Positions 9,728-17,426 of a stretch of 64,000 bases of DNA are shown here, one piece after another. Each line of letters opens with the position of its first letter. The stretch's first letter is position 1. The translations under genes were made by a program, and so were the position numbers. The notes beneath the pieces are model-generated. The model did no database searches, was not told where the DNA came from, and saw only the letters and a program-made list of their open reading frames with translations. This stretch comes from Bacteroidota bacterium (GTDB taxonomy: Bacteria; Bacteroidota; Bacteroidia; B-17B0; Aurantibacillaceae): positions 1-64,000 of the forward strand of contig JAUXSA010000035.1 in the NCBI GenBank assembly GCA_030681615.1, written 5' to 3'.

Positions 9728-10147
9728 ATGATGAAAAAAATTCTAGCTCTCACAATTGTAGTTCTTATATCTACCGTAATACAGATAGTCGCAATACTTC
9801 CATGGTGGAGTTTTTTGATTCCGATTTTCTTTTTAGGTATTCTACTTCCGATGGAAAAATGGAAAGTTTCTTCTTTTCCAACGGGCTTTTTTTCTGGCTT
9901 TTTAGTTTGGGTTGTAGCAACTTTTTATTATGAAGCAACATATGATGGTGAAATAATAGATAAAATTGCTAAAATAATTATGGATCCTTACAGTTTTTTT
10001 TATTTGAATTTTATAATTATTTATAGTATTATTGGGCTTATAGGGGGGCTTCTTACAGGTCTGGCTTTATACTCTGGATTTCTTTTAAGGAAAGGAAGGG
10101 ATATTCTTTATTTGGAATTACCGTATAATAAGTTTAATGTTAAATGA
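9728..10147 (+). CDS. small membrane protein of the NRPS cluster, unknown function
   Basis: 139 residues, not recognised. It has about four hydrophobic helices (roughly 5-22, 25-42, 53-70, 92-118) and a charged C-terminal tail. The start ATG lies 4 bp after the acylase stop; an ATG directly behind it (9731) is an alternative. The spacing makes it the last gene of the exporter-to-acylase block. Export, immunity or an accessory membrane role are possible, but nothing in the sequence decides between them. Confidence 0.7.
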   Translation: MMKKILALTIVVLISTVIQIVAILPWWSFLIPIFFLGILLPMEKWKVSSFPTGFFSGFLVWVVATFYYEATYDGEIIDKIAKIIMDPYSFFYLNFIIIYSIIGLIGGLLTGLALYSGFLLRKGRDILYLELPYNKFNVK

Positions 10148-10323
10148 TTGTTATCGACGTCTAAACAGTCAAAAAAAATTGGTTTGGTATGGGAAAACCG
10201 GAGGCATTTGAATGAGTGAATTTAATCATATTACATTTCGATTAAATGTTTCTTTTGCTTACTGATTTTTGATTTGAAACTAGTGCATACTAAACTTGAT
10301 TACCATATTTGTTAATGAATCTA

Positions 10324-10947
10324 TTAAAATTTAAGTACTTTAAATTGGTAGTCTAAATGAGCAAAATGTTTCAGATATAATGGCAAAGAAAAACGTAAAT
10401 TTTTTTCAGCCTTGTAATTATCGTGAAACAGCACAATACTGCCAGATTGGGTGTTTGTAATCACGTTAGTAGCACACGCTTTTTCGCTTATTTTCTCATA
10501 GTCATAACTGATCACATCCCAAAAAATAATTTTAAAGCCTTTATCCAACAAAACTTTGTACTGACTATGTTTTAGTTGCCCATAAGGGGGGCGAAAAAGA
10601 TCATTTTTAACAAGTTTACGACATTCCTCCACCTCGTTTAAATAAGCAGTAGTATCGGTTTTAAAGCCTTTTGGGTGAAACATGGTATGGTTAGCCACTT
10701 TGTGGCCTTCTGTTTTTATACGCTCAAAGATCTCGGGATTTTTTAAAATATTTGAGCCTACACAAAAAAAAGTAGCCCTAGCGTTAAATTTCTTTAGCTC
10801 GTCTAAAACCCACTCTGTGAGGCCCGGGATGGGGCCATCATCAAATGTTAGATAGATGATCTTTTCAGTAGTATTAACTTTCCAGACAGCTTTTGGATAG
10901 ATCAGTTTTAAAAATGACTTGGGCTGTATGAGTAAAATATTTTTCAA
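10324..10947 (-). CDS. NodB-type polysaccharide deacetylase
   Basis: 207 residues with the carbohydrate esterase 4 signatures: TFDDGP (34-39, catalytic and metal Asp), HTMFHP (metal His pair), FRPPYG, and a late LFHDN. It would remove acetyl groups from N-acetylated sugars such as peptidoglycan or chitooligosaccharides. No signal peptide is visible; the N terminus (MKNILLIQPKSF) is short and not clearly hydrophobic, so location is uncertain. It is transcribed convergently to the NRPS cluster and lies downstream of the DUF2723 gene across an intergenic repeat. Confidence 0.9.
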   Translation of the reverse strand: MKNILLIQPKSFLKLIYPKAVWKVNTTEKIIYLTFDDGPIPGLTEWVLDELKKFNARATFFCVGSNILKNPEIFERIKTEGHKVANHTMFHPKGFKTDTTAYLNEVEECRKLVKNDLFRPPYGQLKHSQYKVLLDKGFKIIFWDVISYDYEKISEKACATNVITNTQSGSIVLFHDNYKAEKNLRFSLPLYLKHFAHLDYQFKVLKF

Positions 10948-11069
10948 TCTAAATATTTTTAGATGTAAAGTCTAACCACAAAGGGCTCGAAGTTTTACTC
11001 AAAGTTCACAAAGAAAAAATAGACCTTTGTGCGCTTCGCGCTTTCTTAGCGCTCTTCGTGGTTAAACAC
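10948..11069. repeat. intergenic inverted-repeat element (accacAAAG...cttcgtggtt family)
   Basis: The gap between the deacetylase and DUF2723 genes is filled by a hairpin tctaaa/tttaga next to the deacetylase start. An imperfect inverted repeat follows, from aaccacaaag (about 10973) to cttcgtggtt (about 11055-11064), with internal gcgc-rich arms. Similar sequence recurs at 25740-25787 and, more loosely, near 46910. It appears to be a dispersed intergenic repeat rather than a gene. Confidence 0.6.
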
Positions 11070-14000
11070 TTATTGCATTTGAGGCAATGGTTGTTGCTCT
11101 TCAGGCGCTAACTCTTCAGGTGGAATAATTGCCGACATCCGTTTAACAAAATCCTTCATTAATTCTTCCTGTTTAAATGATTGCGCCATACCAGTTAATC
11201 GTTTCAATAATTCTTTACACTGATTAACCTCTCTTCCAAAAGCAACACGGTGTTTAGGTTTTTGCGCGTTATAAATTTTAAGGTCGCCTTCAAAAATATC
11301 AAATAATTTTTTTGCAAGGTCATTCGCTTTTTTCATTTCGCCGATCTGATAATAACCAGCGCAAATTGTAAAGATGGTTGCATCGTAAGGAATATTTTCG
11401 TCAGGCATAACGGTTAAACATTTATCTAAAACTGCTTTCGCTTTTTTATACTTGCCTTCGTTAATTAATGCACCGGCCAACACACCCATTTGCATGCGTA
11501 AATTACCGGTCATGCGAATACAAGTCTCATCTAAATAAATTCCTTTTTTATCCATGCCGCCCCACAAAAATTTATTCATGATATTATCATACATAGCATC
11601 TGTATTTACACGGCCACCTTGCGATTCTTCCATTTCAGTTTGTTTAATTGGAACGAATCTATAAGCTAAACCTTCAAGTTGAAAGTATTTTTTTAATCCA
11701 ACATAAGCCTCATCACCTGTTGTTACAGCAAAGTAAATAGGACGATCCCAATTGTTATTTGCTATTAAATCTAACACCATTATATCGTTTTTAAGAACCA
11801 TATTACGGCCACTTAAATCCCAACTTATACGTTTGGTAAGGCGCGCAGTATCATTTACAGAAACAACTTTATTGCGCATCACTTTTAAACTATCAACATC
11901 TAAATATAATTTTTGAGTCGGTAGGACATCAATTAATTCATCTCCATTTTGGTACTTTTTGGATGGGTCTTCACTTGTAATATAATCGACAACGTCTTTT
12001 ACACTCATTGGGTTGGTGCTTTTCTCTCCAGTATAATAGGCAACTTCTAGTTTAGAGGCTTCTAATTTTTGTTCGGGAATGTTAAATGGAACAGGTTTGC
12101 TATCGTAAGCAGCTCTGCGCATTTGTTTAATGTACCAGTCTGTTTGCAATAAACTTAAATTCACTACACGCACATCTGTCCTAATGCCTTCAACTTCTTG
12201 TGCATACCAAAGCGGGAAAGTATCGTTATCGCCATTGGTAAATAAGATAGCATTAGGCGCACAACTTTGTAAATAGTTAATTGCACAATCGCGGCTCATT
12301 GTTCTTAACGAACGATCGTGATCATTCCAACCTTCTTTTGCCATAATACCAGGCACTACTAAACTTAATGCGGTAGAGCCAAGAGCAATACCCATGGTAG
12401 CGGCTTTTCTGCTTAACAGATCGTATAAAAATAAAACGCCAAAACCTATCCAAATAGCAAAGGCATAAAAACTGCCGGCGTAAGCATAATCACGTTCACG
12501 TGGTTGGTAAGGATATTGATTAAGATAAATTACAATTGCCAAACCCGTTAGTAAAAAGAAACATAATACGATCCATGCGTCCGGCTTGTTACGTTTAAAA
12601 TGAAAGAACATGCCTAATAAACCTAAGATAAATGGCAAAGCATAAAAATGATTTTCGGCAAAATTATTTTTATCACGATAGATTTTTTGCGAGGTATCGC
12701 TATCCAGCAAAGCATCGTCAACACCTTTAATGCCGGTAACCCAATTACCCTCCATGCTATTGCGCATTAAACCCTGCACATCATTTTGTCTCCCAATAAA
12801 ATTCCAAAAGAAATAACGCAGGTACATGAATTTAATTTGGTAAGCTACAAAAAAAGTGAGGTTGGCTGCCATGGTGGGGATTTCAACCGTAGAAGGTTCT
12901 CCATCGCGACCCTCTACCATTTTAGTTCGGTGATGTTCGGCAATATTGCCCCAATATCTGTAGGCAGATTCGTGGTGACTTTGACCGGACCACATACGTG
13001 GAAAAACAGTACAAAATTCTTTTTGATATTTCACAACGGTATTTTTTCTTGAATCAACTACTTTGTAATTTTTATTTTTTTCATCCCTCGCATATATGGG
13101 ATCATTATTACCAAACTCGTTTTTTGGTAGAGTTGGAGCATTGTAATATTGGCCATAAAGTAATGGCCATTCGCCATATTGATCACGTACTAAATAGGAC
13201 AACATATTTGTTGCATTTTCCGGATCGTTCTCATCCATTGGTGTATTGGCTTGCGAACGTATTACTACTACAAAAAACGACGAATAACCAATTAATAAAG
13301 TGGCAAAACTTAAAAATATTGCGTGCAGTGTAACTGTTTTTGTCTTGAATTTATGAATAGTATAAAGGATACCGCCCAGCATTAAAAGACGTGTAAACAT
13401 ACCACCACCACTTGGCGCTGATATTACCGCAAATAGTGCAAGAATTACGCCCGAATAAAAACCGATTTTATAGTGCTGCTCTTTTTTATTTAAAGTATAA
13501 AGAATTAAAAATGTAAGTGAAACAATTAAAAGTACGAAGAAGAAAATAGTTCCGGTACTAAAACCAAGGCTCATTTTATTGGTGAAGAATACTTCATAAT
13601 CACTTACAAATTTTACAACTTTAGGAATAACAAGATTTTGTATAAAACCTAAAATTAAAACGGATGAAATACCTGCAACAAAAAATCCTTTCCAGGTGAA
13701 AGTGTATTTTTTGAAATAGATAACAAAACCAATTGCAGGAATAACAAGTAAGTTTAGCAAATGGACACCGATGGAGATACCAATTAAATAACTGATTAAT
13801 ATTAACCAACGCAAGGCGCTTGTTGGATTAACAGAATCTTCCTCATCCCATTTTAAAATAGACCAAAATACAATAGCTGTAAAAAGGGCCGACATTGCGT
13901 AAACCTCGCCTTCTACAGCGCTAAACCAAAAGGAATCTGAAAATGTATAAGCTAAAGCACCAACAATACCTGCGCCTAAAACAGCCCATTGCTGTGGTTT

Positions 14001-14348
14001 TGCAAGCTCTGCCACTTTTTTACCGTAAACTTTTATAGCTAAACGGGTAATGGTCCAGAATAAAAATAAGATCGTGAAAGAGCTGGACAAAGCACTCATG
14101 ATATTTATCATCATGGCTGCGTGCGAAGGATCGCCACCACCTAATAGAGAGAAAAATCTGCCTAAAAGCAGGAAGAAAGGGGCTCCTGGCGGATGGCCAA
14201 CCTCTTATTTATAAGAACAGGCAATATATTCACCACAGTCCCAAAAGCTGGCAGTAGGCTCAATTGTGCAGCAATACGTAAATGTGGCAATAGCCCAAAT
14301 TAGCCATCCAATAATATTATTTAATTTGATAAATTCCTTCGTCATCAT
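11070..14348 (-). pseudogene. DUF2723 (TMEM260-like) protein O-mannosyltransferase gene with in-frame stop
   Basis: The reading frame runs from ATG at 14348 (or 14345) through 1092 codons, but codon 48 (14207-14205) is TAA where the family has Leu (TTA): ...CSYK-stop-EVGHPPGAPFF. Codons 1-47 hold the first membrane helix and TASFWDCGEYI, whose Asp is the presumed catalytic residue of this GT-C family. The rest has many membrane helices, then a soluble half (residues ~600-1014 of the long open part) with TPR-like segments. Initiation at the Met at 14114 would give 1014 residues without the catalytic motif. The family O-mannosylates exported proteins in Bacteroidota (established for relatives). 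The single A/T change means a real nonsense mutation, a sequencing error or readthrough; no other damage is seen. Confidence 0.88.
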
Positions 14349-14422
14349 ATATAGGTTGCTAAGTTAAGATATAAATTGATTAATTGTAGAACGATTTTTT
14401 AAAAAATTTATTGACAATAAAA

Positions 14423-14463
14423 AAAAGAACTTAGTATTTGACACTCAAATACTAAGTTCTTTT
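14423..14463. terminator. perfect 19-bp inverted repeat, possible terminator
   Basis: Arms 14423-14441 and 14445-14463 are exactly complementary around a 3-nt loop (cac); the stem is bounded by A and T runs on both sides, so it would work as a Rho-independent terminator in either direction. It lies upstream of the DUF2723 start with no gene ending at it, so it may belong to a lost neighbour or be a transposon relic. Confidence 0.6.
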
Positions 14464-15460
14464 AATGAAGTACTGACTCATTTAGCTGAAATTATAACAA
14501 TAAAAGGCTGAAATTAATCACTGATATTATCGAGAATATGAAAAACAAACTCTTGGATTTTCAAAAAAAGCATTTTTCAAATTGAAAAATCGCATCTAAT
14601 TCATGGCTGTTTCGATCATGGACTCATGGGGTATAAACCTTCCACTAACATTTTTGTAAATATCTTCGTATAATTAGTTGATTTTTTTTATCTATAAAGT
14701 GTAATTATATATATAACAATTCTCAATTCACACTATTATTGGAAAAAGGTGCGTGAAAAAATGAGAATAAAACTGTTGTCGAAAAAGTGAAACTAGTACA
14801 AGGATTTTTGAGTATCAAAGCACTAGACGTAATAATAACAGCGGCTTAAATCTTACTAAAAAACAATAAAAAAGTAAAAAGTATAAGAAACAAGTTAGCA
14901 CAAAAAAATGATTTTTTAATAATAGGATTCCTGGCGACATTATGAATACAAGGTTGTAAAAAAGATTTGTTAACAAGGGTTTTAGAATTACGATTATTTA
15001 GAACAAAATAATAATTGTAGATGACGTTTACTTTAGTGAGTTCATTTAATGAACAAAAAAAATATTTGATACATAATAAAAGTATTAGTGAGCGAGGATC
15101 ATAAATCTAAAATGATTTGAGTCAATAGATAAAAGTTAGCATAATGAATACACCTTTTTTTGGTTTGATATTAACTAGGAGATTATGGGTAAATTATGAA
15201 TTATTTTTTGAATCCTTTGAAATCCAGTCAAATTATCTGCAAAAGAATAATAACTAAAATAAATTTAAATAGGTTCTTAAAAATATTGAAGCCATAAACC
15301 TAAGTTATTTAAAAGGAGATTTTTTACTATGCTCTCTAAAATATACAAAAATGAATGGAGTCAGATTTAGAGTCGGATTTACGTTATTTTTTGCACAAAA
15401 ATGCTGCTTTTTTAGCCTGAAACACTTGATTTCATTGATATCCTAATTTAGGCCAAGGAT

Positions 15461-15501
15461 TCATAACCCTGAGGTCTCGAGTTCAACTCTCGATTCCGCT
15501 A
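15461..15501 (+). tRNA. tRNA-Met(CAT) 3' fragment, probable attachment-site remnant
   Basis: From the anticodon loop (tCATaa) onward the sequence reads as a good tRNA: anticodon-stem 3' strand ccctg, variable loop aggtc, T stem tcgag/ctcga with loop ttcaact, acceptor 3' strand ttccgct, and discriminator a. The left half is missing: the anticodon stem does not pair properly upstream, and no agcggaa acceptor strand or D arm is present. CCA is not encoded. Loss exactly at the anticodon loop with an intact 3' end is what tyrosine integrases leave at the distal end of an element inserted in a tRNA gene. The functional tRNA copy is not in the window. Confidence 0.75.
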
Positions 15502-15531
15502 CAAAGCATTGATTTTCAATGATTTATTATT

Positions 15532-15562
15532 AAAAAGGTTTCCCTTAGGGAAACCTTTTTTT
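15532..15562 (+). terminator. Rho-independent terminator behind the tRNA fragment
   Basis: A perfect 13-bp stem (aaaaaggtttccc / gggaaaccttttt) with a 3-nt loop, followed by further T residues. It lies 30 bp after the tRNA fragment and is probably the original terminator of that tRNA gene. Confidence 0.85.
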
Positions 15563-15675
15563 ATTGTGGTCATCTTTTTTTGATAACCGGATCTTAAACT
15601 CATAGAAAGTTAAAACTCTATAATCCATTTTAAATCTAAATTGGAAATAAGCGAATAAATTGGAATTCAGAATTA

Positions 15676-15699
15676 AACAAAAAAGCAGCTTTTTTTGTT
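15676..15699 (-). terminator. A/T hairpin terminator of rpe
   Basis: aacaaaaaagc-a-gctttttttgtt is a near-perfect short hairpin just past the rpe stop codon on the minus strand, giving a T-rich tail in that direction. Confidence 0.6.
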
Positions 15700-15707
15700 A
15701 AAAAACA

Positions 15708-16355
15708 CTATTTTTTGAGCATTTTTATCGTTTCTGAAGGATTTTTTGAAGAAAACACAGTATTTCCTGCTACTAATACATTTGCTCCGCAGTCAATTAA
15801 TTTTTGATAGTTATTCAAATCAACACCTCCATCAATCTCTATTAAAGCTTTTGAATTTTTTTGTTGAATAAGCGTTTTTAGTTTCTTCACTTTTTCGTAA
15901 GTGTTCTCAATAAATTTTTGCCCACCAAAACCTGGATTCACACTCATTAAACAGATAAGATCAATATCCGAGATCGTATCTTCTAATAAATTTATTGAAG
16001 TGTGTGGATTAATGGCTACACCGGCCTTCATTCCCAAATTTTTGATATTTTGAACACTACGATGTAAATGAGGGCAGGCTTCTATATGTACAGTTAAAAT
16101 TTCCGCGCCCACATCTTTAAAAGCCTGTGCGTATTGGTCAGGATTTACGATCATTAAATGCACATCCAAAGGTTTTTTTGCGAATTTTTGAATGGATTTT
16201 ATTACCGGAAAACCAAAAGAAATATTTGGTACAAAAACGCCATCCATCACATCCACATGAAACCAATCTGCCTCACTGTTATTTATCATTTCAATATCTG
16301 CCTGCAGGTTTGCAAAGTTTGCCGAGAGTACAGAGGGTGCAATTAAGTGTGACAT
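15708..16355 (-). CDS. rpe: ribulose-phosphate 3-epimerase
   Basis: 215 residues, TIM barrel. It interconverts ribulose 5-phosphate and xylulose 5-phosphate in the cytoplasmic pentose phosphate pathway. Diagnostic motifs in order: APSVLSANF (metal and phosphate site start), HVDVMDGVFVPNISFG with metal-binding His and catalytic Asp, DVHLMI, SVNPGFGGQKFI, and EIDGGV with the second catalytic Asp. Length and motif spacing are those of the family. The gene stands alone, with the gene-free scar region downstream and a metalloprotease-like gene upstream in the same direction. Confidence 0.98.
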   Translation of the reverse strand: MSHLIAPSVLSANFANLQADIEMINNSEADWFHVDVMDGVFVPNISFGFPVIKSIQKFAKKPLDVHLMIVNPDQYAQAFKDVGAEILTVHIEACPHLHRSVQNIKNLGMKAGVAINPHTSINLLEDTISDIDLICLMSVNPGFGGQKFIENTYEKVKKLKTLIQQKNSKALIEIDGGVDLNNYQKLIDCGANVLVAGNTVFSSKNPSETIKMLKK

Positions 16356-16449
16356 TTTATATGATTACTTGTTTGGTGATAAATGTAAATATTCTTTTAT
16401 ATATACAATTAACAACTTATTCATAAAATGAAAAAGAAAGAATTTAATT

Positions 16450-17358
16450 TTAATGCAAATAAAATCGCTTGGTCAATATTATATAGGCCATATAATTATA
16501 TTGCTCTTGCGAAAAGCGGCATCTACAGCCATAGTTTGACATTAAATTGTCAAGAGGTGGAACGTAATATTCAGTATTTCCATCCAGGATCCCACTTAAA
16601 TGTCCACAGGGGGTAACAGTAGTTGTAGGCGGAATTCCTAAAGGATAACAATCTGCTTCGGTATCACAAAAACCATCACCGTGCAAATAACAATTTGTTC
16701 TGTTAAAAAACTCATTGCTAATAGCTCCAGCTGGCGGCGGCGGAATAGCAGGTGGTACAGGATTGATCTCATCAAAAGTATTAGGCAAACCAAAAAAATG
16801 TCCGAACTGGTGCACGATATCACTTTGCTGAAAGCCTGCGGCATTTGTATTTGTTAAACAACTTTTTTCAAGAACAATAACATCTTTTGAAGTTGTGGTT
16901 GAAGTTGCAGGCGGTGGATACGCATAACCAAAAAGTTCATTAGCAGGCATGCCACTAACCTGATCGGCAAAATAAACATTGATGGTTTTATCTGTGTACC
17001 AGTTTGAGGTAACAATTGGATCTACAATATTTTTTGTCCATTGATTAAAAGGATGATTTGGAATATAAACAGTGCTGCAATTTAAGAATTGAACGCAGAT
17101 TCTTTTAAAAACAGAATTTAAGTTGTTTACCATCGAAGTTAAAGCCGCTGGTGTAGCCTGACCAACATATGCCGGAGGGGTAATTGTATCTTGTACGATA
17201 TAAAATACGATCGAGAATTTTTTATTTAAACAGGTGTCGTGTTTTAAGGTTGTGACCATATTTTGCACAGTTGGGGAACTGCTCAAGCCGCCTGATTTTA
17301 CTTGCGCTGAGAAAAACAGAATGTTAAGAATAAAATATATAAACAGAATTTTTTTCAA
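16450..17358 (-). CDS. pappalysin-like (M43) secreted protein with altered zinc motif, probable pseudo-protease
   Basis: 302 residues starting at TTG (no ATG available), with signal peptide MKKILFIYFILNILFFSAQ. The fold markers of the M43 metzincin family are present: the zinc region H183-Q-F-G-H187-F-F-G-L-P-N193, a Cys-rich GDGFCDTEADC block, and a Met-turn (NLMSNYGCRCRFSQEQ). However, the catalytic Glu of HExxH is Gln184, and the third zinc His (usually at the -HTF- position) is Asn193. Each change is a single base away from the canonical codon (CAG/GAG, AAT/CAT). It is therefore probably not an active protease. No T9SS sorting domain follows the catalytic part. It lies divergent to the PKD protein gene at 17427. 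Confidence 0.82.
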   Translation of the reverse strand: MKKILFIYFILNILFFSAQVKSGGLSSSPTVQNMVTTLKHDTCLNKKFSIVFYIVQDTITPPAYVGQATPAALTSMVNNLNSVFKRICVQFLNCSTVYIPNHPFNQWTKNIVDPIVTSNWYTDKTINVYFADQVSGMPANELFGYAYPPPATSTTTSKDVIVLEKSCLTNTNAAGFQQSDIVHQFGHFFGLPNTFDEINPVPPAIPPPPAGAISNEFFNRTNCYLHGDGFCDTEADCYPLGIPPTTTVTPCGHLSGILDGNTEYYVPPLDNLMSNYGCRCRFSQEQYNYMAYIILTKRFYLH

Positions 17359-17365
17359 GGATCTT

Positions 17366-17399
17366 TTTGAAATTGTTAAAGTTTATTTAACTATATTTG
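17366..17399 (+). promoter_or_regulatory. Bacteroidota promoter (TTTG-N22-TATATTTG) of the PKD protein
   Basis: A -33-like TTTG (17366-17369) and a -7 box TATATTTG (17392-17399) fit the TTTG/TAnnTTTG promoter of this phylum. It places the transcription start just before 17410, which rules out the TTG at 17397 as a start codon and supports ATG 17427. Confidence 0.65.
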
Positions 17400-17426
17400 A
17401 TTATCAAATTTATAAATAAAATCAAC

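Larger units (their letters stand above)
14349..15707. other. gene-free AT-rich region, likely element scar
   Basis: About 1.36 kb without a credible gene on either strand. It holds a perfect 19-bp hairpin (14423-14463), a tRNA-Met 3' fragment (15461-15501) with terminator, and a second terminator serving rpe. Short protein-like relics can be read, both interrupted by stops: a lipoprotein-like start ending in GCKKDLLT near 14920-14975, and KIIIVDD, typical of a response-regulator N terminus, near 15003-15025. These could be decayed genes, but are too short to prove it. Confidence 0.6.

Noticed and set aside
11070-14114. Taking the DUF2723 gene as a complete 1014-residue protein starting at 14114
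   Set aside because: The family's N-terminal helix and catalytic DCGE motif are encoded directly upstream in the same frame, separated only by the TAA at 14205-14207, so this start is an artefact of the stop.
15400-15501. Intact tRNA gene
   Set aside because: No acceptor 5' strand or D arm precedes the anticodon loop, and the anticodon stem does not pair; only the 3' part is present.
17397-17426. TTG start of the PKD protein at 17397
   Set aside because: This TTG is the end of the TATATTTG -7 box, so it would not be in the transcript; ATG 17427 gives a normal signal peptide.
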